Notes: a model not told the origin generated them from the letters alone. 64,000 nt of DNA from Opisthorchis felineus (GCA_004794785.1 SJOL01007418.1:135560-199559); one strand, 5' to 3'; positions 1 to 13,812 are shown, numbered from the stretch's first letter. Numbers and translations: made by a program.

Positions 1-830
1 GCCCTTCGGTCAGATAACTGACAGTCAAGTGACCCAGTGAAGTTTGCTTGTGTGGTGAGGTTGGGGAAGGGTTGGGGTTGGGGAGGGACATCGGTGGACA
101 GCGAACTGCACAGGCAAATGATATTTCCCGATTGCCCAGGCCGAGGAAGGGGGCTTGATTGAGGTACCCAACTTTGAGCCTTGACTCAAAAGTCTGACCC
201 ACGAGGTATCAGACAGTAGGGTTTTCTTTGGGGACCCTGCCTGGAGCCCATGACTCAATAGTCCGACCTGGTTTGTTACAGTGAGTCGGCCTAACCGAAG
301 GGTGCAGGGAGTAAGGGATAACTGTCTCACTCCTGATGCTGCTGCACACAGCGGGTGGCTTTTGAGCGGCAGCGGACACTTTGGTTTTAAGATATTTCGA
401 CCGTATTGAGAAATGCGCCGGTGGTCAGGGCCAGGCTTTGGGCTATTGGAGTGTGCAGTTTTTAAGACCGACCTTTTCTAACCCCTTCTTCCTCGGGTAG
501 AAGGCAGCATCGCCGCTCCTATGAACATGGACATGCTGGTCGCCGGGGGGAAACGCCTTACTGACTTCACACTCCTATCGCAGAGGACAGTACGACTTTA
601 CCCCCCGACCGCCTGGTAGCACGACTACTCGTAGTACGGGGTCTCTCTGCTCTTGGTCTGACTGCTCCCCTTTGGCCTTACTGGCATGGTTGCACCTTGT
701 GGAACGACGTTCCAGCCAGTGTAGCCCGCGGGATCATTACAACACTGAAGCCCGACCACCACTTCAAGGTAGCAGCTTTAGGTCGGGACGCGATGTCGTG
801 TTACCGCATGTCCTTAATTAAAGGAGAGTA
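1..830 (+). repeat. Dispersed non-coding repeat, family D (diverged copy)
   Basis: No convincing reading frame. From about 140 onward it aligns by eye, in order, with 33800-34290: the 'gactcaaaa' block, the 'ttcgacc.tattga' block, the 'gtgcggtttttaag'-like block and the 'cagaggacagtacgac' block. The two copies are clearly homologous but substantially diverged. This copy lacks the LINE-type 3' tail that follows the other one. Family identity is unknown; it could be a non-autonomous element or part of an untranslated LINE region. Confidence 0.55.
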
Positions 831-1049
831 CTTGGAAGGCATGACAACAAGCACATAGTAAGCCGGTTCAGAAGAATCGATTGAATTACAGACAGGCCCC
901 GGTGACCTAGATTTTAAAAGTCCTTTTTATCCGACATGACAAAATCGCAGTCTGTCGTCAGTAAAAGGATAGCGTAATGTATATGACTAAATGTTGGTTC
1001 AAAACCTAATAAAAACTTACAAATCACACTCCATAAACACCGCATGGAT
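831..1049. other. No recognisable feature
   Basis: AT-rich intergenic DNA. I see no gene, RNA or repeat similarity here. Confidence 0.4.
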
Positions 1050-1165
1050 GCCGAAAGACAGCGCGAAGTTATTCACCTGACTATGTCTCCTCGAATGGTG
1101 ACGAGGGCCAATCGCCAAGCTCGGCGAACATATCAAAGACTACCTGATTACCAGTTAGTGGACTT
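1050..1165 (+). repeat. Degenerate copy of the palindromic hammerhead-like repeat family
   Basis: It matches one arm of the palindrome at 20489-20701: 'tgtctcctcgaatggtgacga', then 'caagctcggcgaaca', then 'cctgattaccag'. The core positions that would matter for a hammerhead are changed: CTGACTA replaces CTGAAGA, and GAGGG replaces GAAAC. It is an inactive relic of one arm only. Confidence 0.6.
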
Positions 1166-1414
1166 GACAACTGTTTGTAAGCACATGGTCACCAATCCAA
1201 AAGTCATCACTAATGCACGGCGGGATTACTATTTCCTCCTTTGATGCATGTGTTTAAATGGTTTCAGTAGCCCACCTCTACCTCTCCCCTGGTTGGTCAG
1301 TTGAATGCATGCTTATCCGTATTTTCATTGGTGGATTAGCGGTTTCCGTAGCGTTGTGGTTGACATAGGCGGTAGGTACTCATTGGAAACTGCATAAACG
1401 CCACCAGGGTTTAC

Positions 1415-1490
1415 CCGTTGTGCCCTGATGATGTCTCCTGGATTGGTGGCGACTTCTTCACAGGTGACAGTCAGGGTCGGCGAACAGACT
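1415..1490 (+). repeat. Second degenerate copy of the hammerhead-like family
   Basis: It contains CTGATGA followed by a 'tgtctcc...ggtggcg' segment and then 'ggtcggcgaacaga', in the order seen in the intact arm at 20612-20675. The GAAAC box is lost. It lies about 300 bp after another degenerate copy in the same orientation. Confidence 0.45.
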
Positions 1491-2070
1491 AATCTCACCC
1501 GGGCTACGAATATTTCGGCATACTGCAAATTCCTCGGAAATGCACTTCTTCCAGTGGGAGAATGCATTCATTACTATTCCTTATAATAATACCACAGGGC
1601 TCCCACAAAGCAACATATTTTTCTCCGAATAAGAGCTTCTATAGCAAAGAGTGGAAAATATTGACAAGATTTGCGTTTAGAATGAGGAGCGTTTCTACAA
1701 AACAGACTTTACAAAGGGTTTTGAAATTTACTCTTTTTGCAGAGACTATCAAGAAGAGATGCATCCGACATCTCAAAACATTAGATGGCGTGCATCACAA
1801 TAACGTTTGCGCAGTTGGTCATACTATTGAAGTCCGGAGTAACATCATGTTGTTTTGTACCTGAATTCTGATCCTGACGTTATGCCACGTTTCTTTCCCT
1901 TCTGATTGTATCCTGTTTTAAGAAACTCTGTGTTAAAATTTACCAAGTCGTCTACAAACCTGAAAACTTGAGGCACATTTTGACTAGAATCTATTGAATG
2001 TCAATCAGGGGAGCAACATGGTTCTGAAAAAAAGGTCGTGCGTCAATGCTACCTTCCAGGCTACTTGTTA
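1491..2070. other. No recognisable feature
   Basis: AT-rich sequence. A 100-codon open frame at 1562-1864 has low-complexity composition and resembles nothing I know. I treat it as chance. Confidence 0.4.
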
Positions 2071-2076
2071 GTTTTG

Positions 2077-2246
2077 TAAGCTAGCTCAGTGGTTAAGGCG
2101 CGAATTTGTTGACCGGGAGGTCCGTGGTTCGAACCCAACGTCTGTATTTCGACCACTCCTGTCTACTCTTCGAAAACCCGGCAGTATCCCAGCCCTCGTG
2201 CTTCCTTCGCCAGCTAAGTGCCGAAAGGGTGTTACAGCTGAATGGT
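2077..2246 (+). mobile_element. tRNA-derived SINE, full-length but diverged
   Basis: The head has RNA polymerase III promoter boxes like those of a tRNA: an A box (tagctcagtgg, about 2082-2092) and a B box (ggttcgaaccc, about 2126-2136). The body carries family landmarks 'ggcagtatcccagccctcgtgcttc' (split by eye) and ends in 'gttacagctgaa'. Several indels separate it from the better copies at 28918 and 56371. It is not a tRNA gene, because no acceptor stem or 3' half follows the B box. Confidence 0.85.
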
Positions 2247-2261
2247 CATTATTATTTAGCG

Positions 2262-2585
2262 AAATACACTCATTTGCAAAAAAATTTGGTTTTGCGAGAG
2301 ACTCACCTAGAACCCGGCTGAATCTCTCGTTTATGAGGTCTCTAGAAACATGTTTCTAGAAATATCATAAACGAGAGATTCAGCTGGGTTCCAGATGACT
2401 CTCTCGCAAAACCAAATTTGTTTGCAAATGAGTATATTTCGCTAATTCCGTGCAATTTGGTTTCAAGCAGAACATAAGGTTGACGGAAACTCGGGGACTG
2501 CGTCTACCTGATGAGACTCAAGAAGGGCGAAACCAGTCTTGAGCTGTCGAAGAATTTCCAGCAACCTTATGAGTAGTGTATTACG
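2262..2585 (+). repeat. Foldback repeat, family F (long inverted repeat plus flank)
   Basis: Two arms of about 75-80 bp (about 2262-2337 and 2367-2443) are near-perfect inverted copies around a short centre 'ctagaaacatgtttctag', which is itself palindromic. The flank to 2585 contains 'gaacataaggttgacggaa' and 'cagcaacc.tatgagtagtg', which recur at 62610-62825. That second copy sits beyond the 5' side of a Penelope-like element, so family F may be the terminal repeat of such an element. The link is inferred from one juxtaposition. Confidence 0.65.
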
Positions 2586-5500
2586 TCTAAATCATTATCA
2601 TTTATTATTATGCTGGTGGTAAACGGGACAGAGCTTGGCGCAGACCTTTCACCAGTAAATGATAACCGAATCACTGTAACCAGCTACTCACACAATCACC
2701 AGTAGCATGTTTAGAATTTGTAAACGCAAGTATTTTATGTCAGCCTCAGTTTGGTAGAACGTGCTTTTCACAGCTCTGCTGTCGGCTAACTATAGTTAGC
2801 TGTGTTTCTGTAAGAAGCCAGTGACTGACAAGTGCTAATCGCCGTACCAGTTTGACCTGTAGAACATCAGCTACCTATCTTGTAAACAAGCATACAGTGT
2901 GGCTACTCAGTGCACAGTCTGCACTCAGTGAATGAACACCGACCGACAGACAAAACATGACCTTGTAAAAAGTTACACCGATTAAACGATGGTGCCTGAA
3001 GCTGAAAACCTACCCTGTCTGTCACATAATGGTTTGAATTCTGACTTATAAAAGCAATCATTTAGAAATGAAAAGTTAGTTCTCCGAGTCCATATATTGA
3101 ACCGCATTTAAAAGAAATTTAAACAAAATGGATGGTTTTATGAGGTGAGATTTCAGACAACTTTTGTGTGAGGTCATCTGCTGAAAGTGCGCATTCAGTT
3201 TTGGTGGCCGTCAGTCACATGTTAGAACTAAAACCGTGTTCAGTGCTTATCGCCTATTGCCAGTGCGGAGAGCTACTAACCCTAAATTAGCCAGAAAACG
3301 TCGCTAATGGCTGTCAGCGGGGCCAGCTATGACCACACGAAACAAGGCCATGAACTCGTGCATTTAGCTTGGAGCATTCGGGTTTTCAATATATGTCCTC
3401 CAGGGTGGCTGATCGCTGAACTTATACCACTTGTCATTTGGCATGTGTTGTAGTCCTGAAGCATCATTGTGAGTGCTGAAGGGGAGTTAAACGCTACTAC
3501 GCTCACTACAAACTGAGTAAGAAATCGGTATATTTCAAAGTAAGTGATTTCCCTGATTGTCCGTCACTAAAAGACAGAATAGTCACACACTTCTGATCAA
3601 CAATCCAGACTTTTGTTCACAGTTTCCACCTCCATGCTATTGAAGGGCCTCTTTGGTTGTACACAGATCTTGCCATCATGTCCGATAGGCTTTCGATTGG
3701 GTTTATAATCACCTGGGTCCAGAACAGGCTGAAATTCAGATATCCCGGAAGGAAGTGACAATTTTCTTAATAAGGCAGTAAAGATCAAGACGTTGTTCTG
3801 CTGGGTTGTCATTCGTTCGCTTGTTTTTCAGATAACAGCGAAGAGAGATGATCTTTCAGCGTCCTGATGTAGGAGCCAGTAGTAGTGCTGTTTCCGTCTG
3901 GGTTAACCACATGGTTATCTCCAACAGAAGTGTAACCTCATATTAAACACGACCCTGTATCGTGTCTTCGGTTATTGCAAATTTCGTCCTTTCACATTAA
4001 GCCAATAGCAAACTAAATTGTTTGCACCGTTTCGATTGTAGTTTTTGTTCGAACTGAACATCACTTTCTTCCACTCGTGATTGTAGAACGACATTTTGGT
4101 AAGCTGATTCTTTACTTGAGGTGTATTCTGTCCAGTCAAGAATAGTTTCTCACTTCCCCACAAAGATCTTGAATCTCTGTTAACACGTCTGGCACAGCTG
4201 ACTTGAAAATGCTAACAACCGGGTCTGACCTGTATCCGAGGTGATTGTTATCTACTTACTGGCGGTTTCAGTTAACTCACACTCCTTTGAAGAGTTCCTC
4301 GAAATCCTCAATTTTTTCTCAGTATTCCATCTAGAGGTATCGGCCAGAAACGTGCATATGTTCACTTTGAGTTGCAAGGTGTGAAATGCCTGTTGTAGTA
4401 TCCTCGTTAACACATAGCACGACTGTGATATTGATTAGAGAGTTGACAAAACTTTCGCGTGTTATGCCTCAAATGAACCAGTCTTCTGTTCGAAGAGACA
4501 GTATAACCCATCAAAGGGGGCAGATCACCATTTGAAATTCTACAATTTTGAACAAGGATCCCCGCTTGTGTAATCCCCGAGCGTCGCGCACGGCGAGCGC
4601 AGTTCAGAAGTCATAGTTCGGATCGATGAAGTGGTCGTATTGGTGATTCGCACTTTCTCAGCACGCATCATAGAACTTGATCTTATAATCAGTCAACGCC
4701 TGTATTAAGTTGTTTTCAAAATTTGAATCTTTCCAATTAAAGAATAGCCTCACCAGCATTTTGTATATCACACTTGAGGTCGTTGGCTTCCAGCTTTTGT
4801 TAGCATGGCCTACGGTCAAATGGATGCTTCTAATCCCAGTGATTGGCGCGTAATCTGCGAGCTGATGGATCTCGGTTAACTTTCATTGAAAGCAATTCAT
4901 CGACTACTGATTTGTAAGAATGATAAAGAACCCTTTTTCCAATCATAGTACAAGACAATTCTATAACAGAATATACCAACACAACCCACAACTCCGAGTT
5001 CAGAAGGAATTTGTAGAACTTCTGAAATTGTGCTGACTTACGAGCCACTGCGTTTCAGCGATCCAGTACGGCGGTAACACAAGCCAATAGCAAAAGGCGA
5101 ACAAATCGTTTTCGGCATCTCATTCTCATGCCAATACTTATCCAACGGTCACCTAGTTAAAGCAGTAAAAACTTGACATTAGGGTTACAAAGTGAGTTAT
5201 GGTTAATCCAAAACAGTCAGCGAGTTGTATGGATATTACAGTTGATCGGTAGACTAGAAGGTCAATTACTTGTACGCTGACGCAACCGCGTCACCATTGG
5301 ATGCGTATGTCAGCTTGCATGTATCACAAGATCAAAGCGAGCTAAGAGTTGACAAAAAGAACTTCTAGACCGCGTAGAGGAATCGCAACAGCCTCGGCCT
5401 TTACTAAACCATGCCTTTGGATAGCCAACGGTAGCCTGTACGAAACCCTATAGACGCCTCAAAATTGGGGAACAAAATGGAAACCTGAGAAGTGAAATCT

Positions 5501-6050
5501 AGGTAAAACCACTGCAGTAGGTATGCTTTTGCTTCCATCTGCCATAGTAATAAGTTGTCGCTGCGAAATCGCTAAAATCTTAGCAACCACCGGAACTTCA
5601 TGAGAACAGGCAGCGCCCCTTGCCTTCTCAAAACTAATTGTTATTTAGTAAGTCTTTTAGTTTATTTTATATTATTAGTGTCCATAAACTGTAGGCTTAT
5701 AAAGGTAGGAGGGTCTGCTGAAAGCAGAGAAATTCTGTGCAACGCTGACCACGAAATAGTTGCTGAATACGTTAGTGTCCACCCCAAGTTTAAATATATC
5801 GGTTTGAGACAGCTAAAGCAACCAGAGCGCTCAGTTTCCTTTGGCCTATCCACTTCTCTGAATGTGTTTGGTGTCTGTTGCAACATATAGTTTGACGATT
5901 TCTCAACACTATGACCTCATACGCCTGAACAATCTATCCAAGATGTTCACTGAGAAAAAGATATTTGCAAGAATATCGGTAATGAAACAGTCCTTAGGGG
6001 AAGATCTATCTTCCCTCACATAATATAACCGATTGAGTGAGACGGTTGCC
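2586..6050. other. Long intergenic stretch, nothing identified
   Basis: I found no protein similarity, RNA gene or recognised repeat. Short open frames here (under 100 codons) show no domain motif and often overlap antisense, as expected by chance. Confidence 0.4.
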
Positions 6051-6055
6051 GAGAT

Positions 6056-6300
6056 ATCGAGCTAGCTCAGTGGTCAAGACGCAAATTTACTGACAGGAAG
6101 GCAGTGAAGCATCGGTGTTAAACACTGATGTCATGCTGTCGATGATGATGATGACAGGAAGGGGTGTGGCTCGAACCCAACCCCGTCGGCTTGATTGTTT
6201 CTGTCTAAGCCTGGGTAAATTGGCAGCACCTAAGCGCTCGTGCTTCCTCTGGGCAGCGTGGCAGCTAGGCACCGAAACAGTGTTACAACTGAACGATTGA
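6056..6300 (+). mobile_element. tRNA-derived SINE interrupted by a nested insertion
   Basis: The SINE head begins near 'gagctagctcagtggtcaagac', and its B box 'ggctcgaaccc' follows at about 6168. The body has 'ctaagcctgggtaaattggcagc' and ends 'gttacaactgaacgattg'. A 50-bp LINE tail is inserted between A and B boxes with a target duplication (see 6102-6151). The SINE is therefore older than that insertion. Confidence 0.85.
6102..6151 (+). mobile_element. 50-bp 5'-truncated RTE-type LINE 3' end with target-site duplication
   Basis: The insert runs from 'cagtgaagcatcggtg' to (gatgatgatga). It matches the 3' tail shared by the RTE-type copies at 32440-32517 and 7561-7620. It is bounded by an 11-bp direct repeat, tgacaggaagg, at 6091-6101 and 6152-6162. 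That is the signature of target-primed reverse transcription with extreme 5' truncation. Confidence 0.85.
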
Positions 6301-6395
6301 TTGAGTGATCGGGTGTTCGACCAACTGATTGACTGATCGATCAATTGATTGATTGACTGATTGACTGGTTGATTGATTGACCGGTTGACTGGCTG
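6291..6395 (+). repeat. Imperfect tetranucleotide tail (gatt/gact)n
   Basis: A run of gatt, gact and gatc units directly follows the SINE 3' end. It looks like the expanded and diverged tail of the SINE at 6056-6300. Confidence 0.75.
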
Positions 6396-7484
6396 CTACG
6401 CCGGGAAACGAATAAACCAGGTCTAACCAGGTGACACTGAAGCAGATTGGTAAACCGACTAGTACGGCAGTAAATTTGGCGTATTGGATACTTAGCAACG
6501 AGCAGTTTATCATCGAAATGGGTAGCAAAAAATTTCAAACGCCATCTGTTGAAAAGTCATCCTGCTGGACAGGTGGAAAAGACAATCAAACCCATTTTGA
6601 ACGTTCACGTTTAAATCACTTGTCATCAACATCTCAGTATCACGCCTTGGTGGCACTTTCGAAATTAGAGCGACGCAATATCACTCAAATGTGCGGTAGG
6701 CGGGCGTGTTTGCGACAGTGGTGATACAAAAGTCATGTAGAGTATCGATAGTTTGTTCCACTGTCTTGGCTATTTGTACACGCCGAACAGGCTTGTACTA
6801 AGTTTACGAGTCGTTATCGGTTGAGAAAATCTCATTCACTACGAACCGAATATTGAGTGAACAGCGAAAAAACCTCGTATGTGTTTGGAAACGATACCTC
6901 TCACCCTACAGTAGCAGCTGGGAGGCCTCTGTGTGGAACTCTTTGTAGATACCAAAGAATAAGCTTTTTCACCATCTAGTACACCGCCTGTAACTCTCTG
7001 GAACCTAAGCACGCTGTCAACAAACCCTGTAGGTGTATTGTGACTGAAATTGATCACGCCGTTCGAAGAGAGGGACTAGCTTGAATGTTGTCCCAAAAAT
7101 CTGAGATCTGCTCGAGCTTGGTGACAGGCTTCACAGGTTCGGAACTTCGTATCAAATGTCAATCTCAAAGGTTTACTAAATGCCAAAATGATGCTTCCTG
7201 AGAGGCAGACGAAGCATTTGTTTTCTGGACTGCATACGCGTACGGTATAGGGATGAAATAGTGCCAAGCAAGGCCGCTGGTTTTACTAAGTACCTAGCTA
7301 CTCCGGATCTTATCCGGATTTACTAGGTTTCATGGTGGTCCCCGACGCCGAGCAGACACGCGCGGCTGATTGGCTCTACTAAGAGCGAAACTTTGGCCTA
7401 AGGCTTTCCGTTCTGGTGCGGGCTAATTAAAGTAGTCGGATGAAAACAAGGAGGGGGGCTGTTCGAACGAGTAGGATGTGGATA
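6396..7484. other. Intergenic, nothing identified
   Basis: No gene or repeat similarity recognised on either strand. Confidence 0.4.
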
Positions 7485-7488
7485 CATA

Positions 7489-7500
7489 TCCATCATCATC

Positions 7501-7560
<60 letters not shown>
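7489..7560. repeat. (ATC)n tract, one interruption
   Basis: About 24 trinucleotide units with one 'acc' interruption. Read on the minus strand, it is the (GAT)n tail following the LINE end at 7561-7620. Confidence 0.9.
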
Positions 7561-8523
<963 letters not shown>

Positions 8524-8554
8524 NCGGTGTTTGGCAGGAAATGCAAATGCATTA

Positions 8555-8765
8555 CCATTTCTACGGAACAAGTCGCCATATGTTCCAACCCCCAACCTGG
8601 AGGGCCAGAAGACTGTGTTCGTCAGACCTCTAACCATTGATCAACCTGGTATGAGAGACTCTGTGAGTGTCGTGGGGACACCCCCCAGTATAGCTCAATG
8701 GGTAGCTGAGGTGCGCAAACCGTCACACCACGGTACGATCCAGTATCTTCGTGATACATATTCAG
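8555..8765 (-). repeat. Dispersed repeat, family E (inverted copy)
   Basis: Read on the minus strand, it matches 47880-48010. Shared blocks are 'cccattgagct', 'accag.ttg.tcaat', then 'ctggccctccaggttgggg'. No coding potential is evident, and the family is unknown. Confidence 0.6.
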
Positions 8766-8799
8766 CAAATCACTTAACTGTCCAGAAGTCTAATTAGTG

Positions 8800-9435
8800 G
8801 GATAAACCATCCATCAAACGGAAAATAATAAATGTCTTCAGCTGTGACAGTAACCAAGCATACGGCAGATTGCGAAATCACAACTTCCCATAATCTGGGT
8901 CTCTTTTATTCGAAGCGAAGAAGTATGAAATAACATCTCATATATCCTCATATTTTAAAAAACCACGGCATACATAAGTAAAGAATGTGTAGTCATATGG
9001 ACACACTTCTCGATGGTGTTGTGAGCTTTAGAAACATTCGCCACTCATTCCAAAAACTACAAACCTATAGTTCCAATTGCTGAGTTGTCCTGTGCGGTTC
9101 CTTGAAGCATCTCTTGATATGCAGCTCTAAGACATCCTTCACACCTAGAATAACTATCACCTTACTAACTTTGCAACAATACCCACCTTCGATCAAACTA
9201 AAAGCCGGTCAATAGGGCCCTAGGAGCATCACTGTTGCAAATCTAAAGTCCTTCGCTGTGAAGACTGCTCCGGGTGCGAATGGCACGGGGCGTTTTCGCA
9301 CACAATGACCGGTCTGCTAACACCCTCTGAATGCAAACTAATCAGTGGAGCCTGCAGAATTGATTCGTGCACGGTCTTCATTTGAAGTCGGTAAATGATA
9401 CTGCCCCAATAAAGTGAAAGTTGACGGTAGTTTGA
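8800..9435. other. Intergenic, nothing identified
   Basis: No gene or repeat recognised. Confidence 0.4.
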
Positions 9436-9439
9436 GGAG

Positions 9440-9930
9440 TTAAAATTGGAACTTTGTCGTTTCAGTGAGGTCAGTCTACTGTGGAAAGCCCAAAAGCACT
9501 GTACATCTGTTTCATCCTTATTGGGAACGATAAGCAGTGCGCATCTTACGAAACTCAGAGGGTTCCAATACAGAATTGCAAAATCTCCTCATTCTACGAT
9601 CAGTATAAAAGAGGCTCAGAGGAAAAATAATTTCAGTGGATGAGTGAAACTTCCATCTGAGAGGTCGTCACTAGGTTGTCACTGGTCAATATGTGGCCAG
9701 GTGATGTGGTTTCTATGACTGAAGGCTGATTGGCGCTATTTTCTGTCTAAGCGAGAGCTAATCACACTGGTGTTCAGCCGCTCGTGCCCGAACGACTAAG
9801 TGTTCAACCAGTGGCCAGAAGGATGCGGGTTCAGAGCACTCTGAGTTTCGTCAGATCCTTATTCCCAATAAGGACGAAACAGCTTTTCAGCATGGATTTG
9901 CCTCACTGGCAGGACCAAATCTCAAATGAA
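9440..9930 (+). repeat. Foldback repeat, family G
   Basis: The left arm contains 'cactgtacatctgtttcatccttattgggaac' (split landmarks). The right arm near 9860-9910 contains its inverted form, 'cccaataaggacgaaacag', followed by 'ttttcagcatggattt'. The same arm pair occurs at 19187-19425 and 29866-30300. The arms are about 65-75 bp and the interior differs between copies. No transposase is seen. Confidence 0.6.
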
Positions 9931-12555
9931 ACATGGAAGTTCTCTGCCTTACTACTGACCATGGCGTGGTGTGTTCGTGTACCTGCAAATGACTGACACC
10001 TGGTTAGGAAGCAAAAACAGGTTGAAGGTCGTTTTGTCAACCAAAACGATTAGTCTATCCTTGGCCCGAAACTTCATACCTCGTAAAAAAGCTCTTTTTT
10101 CTCAGCTTCCCGTTATCCACTGAGTCCGTCGTGCCACATATCGAATATAACTTTTTCAGTGTGAGCAGGTATCCATCGCGGTAACTGACCGGTGTCGTCG
10201 AACTTATGTCTTCGGTGGCGAGTCGCAGGCTTAGTGTGAGCAGCGCACCATTTACTTTTTTCAGTCATTTTAACCATTTCCCCTACTCCTGTGTCGTTCA
10301 GAACATGATCTCGCACCCAGTGCTACCCCAGGAGTTCAGCTCCGGTCTCCTAAGCTCCTACGCAGCAATCAGCTGTTTTCGTTTCGCGCCATACGGTGTC
10401 ACCATTTTCACCCACAACCTAGCTAAAACACCGGAGGAACCAGTCGTCATACCTCCGCAGCAGGTAGAGCCACCTCACAGGTTTCGTGCTTCAAGCAACT
10501 GATATGGAATTTTACATTGGTTTATTTGATAGGCTCAGGAATACAAGGCTAGCCAATTCGGTGAAAGTTGTGTTAGTCATGCTTGACATCGCAACCATGA
10601 CTGAAAATCAGTAAGACTTACCGTCTTGCCTACTGCTAGGTGTTCGAACGACATAGGTATCTCCGGGCAATCTTGCGCGTTAGACGCCGCACTCAGCTTA
10701 TCGGCTAGTCTGATTTTTTCAGTACAGACCTATCGTGCCTGAAATGGCTCAGTTAGCGGACAAAATCGTAATAGTGATTCACGCTGTTATCGAGCCCATC
10801 CACCACCATTGCCACATCAAGTGTTCACTCCGAATTCAAAGGAAGCACTAGTTGGATTTATTCTCAAATATCCAGACCATAGCAATCCGTTCACGTCTTG
10901 ATCACGGGACCACACGCTGATCGACTAAGGTCTTGATGAAGTGTAGTATTTATTGGCCGAATCCCAATGTCCATTGGTCGGACCCGGGCGTAAAGTGATG
11001 TGGTGGGTGTGTCAGGTGCAGGCAGGACCAAGACAAAGTCAGAGCTCGTACAAAACGTTTCTGATGTAACAGAGCTGAATTGCTTGCGCGTGTTGCAATA
11101 GCTTCGGTCGTCGCGACGCAACACATTTGGATCGATTCCGACAACTTGTACGGAACCCTGTAGATGATGCCAAACTCTCCGATAGGATTGACAACATGAA
11201 GTGCCGACCAAGTGGAAGATGACAGTACTTCTGATTGACCTGATGACTGTGGTGGCAATACACGAAGGATACGCACTGACATGAGGATGAAGTCGCAAAA
11301 AATACCTTATTCGTCAGCTGTCTTTTCAGGGACATGGTTGAAGTATTATATATGCGAGAACTCATTGTGATACAAGCCATTTCACTCAATGACCCGTCGA
11401 CCCAGTTGTTCCCCTTTTGCATATGAATCCGTTAATGTACACCACCGTGTGGATGAGTTTCAACCGTTTCTATTTAAATTTGTGATTTTTTGGCTTGAGA
11501 ACCAATAACTGAAAAAAGACTAGTCTACTGCTTTCAGCGTTTTGACTACTTCCAGGGATAAATTCCGTCACCTGGAAGCTGCATTGCGCAGCTGTGTTAC
11601 GATCCACGTCCATTGACCAGGAAAAGATCTGCACGGTCACTCCTTCTAAACTAAGTGAAATTCATCCGTTTCTCATGCCTGACTTAAGCCAACCAGCTCA
11701 GTTGGAAGTCAGGCATGATTGGAGTTTAGTGAATGCCATGACCCAAGCATATTCAGTCACCTAACTTTGCATCAAAATCATACCATGACTTATGTTTGGA
11801 ACCGACCATTAGGTGGACTTGTACTTTCAGGCCTGTTTGGATGCTAGCTGAGGAAGCATCCTTCACACGGTCCGGTTACATTACCATATTCCAACCCTAA
11901 CCAAAAGCCGAGACCATGCCACATGTGAACGACTGTTGTTGTAGTGTATTTCACTGTCGGAAAGAACCATGGAGTGTCACTAACCCCAGTGCGACGGAAT
12001 GTTGAAACAATGGCTACTGAACCAGGTCGATAATCTGTGCCAGTGTGTGCACATCCTCCCACAACCATGAAGCGACGAAAGACAATTCGGTTCCAGAGTC
12101 AACCAACTGCACATGTATCATCTTCACTGATGTCGACTGTCTGCATGACCACCTAGCAGATAGACATTTGAATTAGTCAGGTCTGCTCCTCTCCACAATA
12201 TTGCGGTCGTAACCAAGTCCTCGATAGATGCGTTCCAAATCGTTGATCTCCTGGGTAAGTTCACCGGCAAAACTGTTTCCCAACAATGTGTGGGTGTTCG
12301 CGGTTCAAAAGTGAACAGATTAAACCTTGGATCTGAACAAAATCTCCCAGAATAGTTGAATCGTTGACTGAAAACTTATCTGCTCATCCACGGAAAATGA
12401 AGTGAAAATTGGTCTCCGTCTGCCTAGCTGATCCTCTTTTGTGCAGAATCAGCAACTAATCTTTCATTATCTGAAATATTCTCATCGTCAATCAATAAAG
12501 TCATCTGAGTTAGACAAACTGAAATCGGAAAGCCTACCTTTGATTAGATGGTGTT
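9931..12555. other. Intergenic, nothing identified
   Basis: Several overlapping short minus-strand frames at 10891-11422 occupy all three frames at once and show no known motif. I could not assign a gene or repeat family. Confidence 0.35.
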
Positions 12556-12645
12556 GCCCTTGGTTATTGGTCTGTTTGTCGAGCTTGATTACAAACGTTT
12601 CACCAACATTCGAGGAGGCATCGTCAGTGCGACGTTGGATAGGCG
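12555..12645 (-). repeat. Hammerhead-like family copy, core boxes retained
   Basis: Read on the minus strand it gives gcaCTGACGA, then 'tgcctcctcgaatgttgg', then tGAAACGTTTG, then 'atcaagctcgac'. Both conserved boxes of a hammerhead core (CUGANGA and GAAAC) are present in the right order and spacing. It is the single-arm, diverged form of the palindrome at 20489-20701. Confidence 0.55.
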
Positions 12646-12649
12646 CCGT

Positions 12650-13812
12650 TGTTAATCTTGCATCGGCCTGGTCTTAATTTTTAACACGCTTCAGTAATCT
12701 AACACTATTCTTATATTGTTCTGAGCACTGCAATTGTTGTACGTTCCCGGATTTATTCTCGGAGCACACGTCACTTTGACTTTGACTCAGGTGATCACAA
12801 CGAATCGTCAATCGACTTGATCCAATCGTCTGTTTTCGAACCCACATGACCGCGTACATTAATGAGATAGTTGAAGCCACATGGACTATCGGGCCTACAC
12901 TATTCGGTCTGGACCCAGCAACACGGGGACGCTCAATTCATCTCGCACATTATGGCCATTCTTCAAATTTGTCTGCAAAAAATGCTTCATAAATGTCGAT
13001 TTGTCTGCCATCGACTAGTTCGATAAAGGCTAATCAGCAGCAGTTACCGGAGTGGTAGCATGTTCTATATGCCCACGCCTATAGCACCCCACTACCCTGG
13101 GTGTTAGTTTAGTTTAGTGCATTTAACGTTGTCACGGCTAACTCATTGTCCGGGAAGCCAGTCATTGCTCATATAAACAAAATCATTTTTCGTTCTGGCA
13201 ATGACTATTCCAGTGTTTTACTGAAAAGCTACTTCGGTGAGGACCCTCTCACCCTCCATTTGGCTCGAATGGGACCCATCAGGACAAATTTCTCATGACA
13301 GTGTTCCTGGTAAAAGTTTCAGTGTATGGTATTTAAACAATCTGCTGGTCTGCTATCGCCTATTGCTCTGGTTTTTCACCTCAAAGCATCCTAACCCATT
13401 TTCTCTGTTTTCATAATCCGTAGACTCGTTCTGCTTGTGAGAATCCCTCCATCATCAAGAGGGTAAACGAACTCCTATTCTAAACTATTTCGTTTGTTTT
13501 CCAGAGCATGGGATCGCGTCACCGAAGACCAGCGTTTGCGTAAAACACTCATTCTGCCCCACCTCACTCAGTCGGATTCCCACGGTCTACCACCGTATTA
13601 GTTTGATTGCCATATGCAAGCACCCGAACTGCTCGTCTGTTCCCCAAACTTGATGTTCGGATGTAGTAATTTGGCTAATCCTAGTAGCCCACATCATAGC
13701 TTCTGATGAATTTTACCAGAAACCTGCATCAGCCGAAGTTGTGCCATCAACATTTGGGAACAGCACTTTCGCAGGGACCACCAAGTGTGGAAATATTATT
13801 AGTCTTAACATG
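12650..13812. other. Region downstream of the myotubularin gene, nothing identified
   Basis: I looked for AATAAA on the minus strand below the proposed stop at 13813 and did not find a canonical copy within about 400 bp. The true 3' end of the gene is therefore open. Confidence 0.4.

Noticed and set aside
6087..6538. Frames rich in Gln, Ser, Asn and Ile on the minus strand
   Set aside because: They come from the (gatt/gact)n repeat and the SINE.
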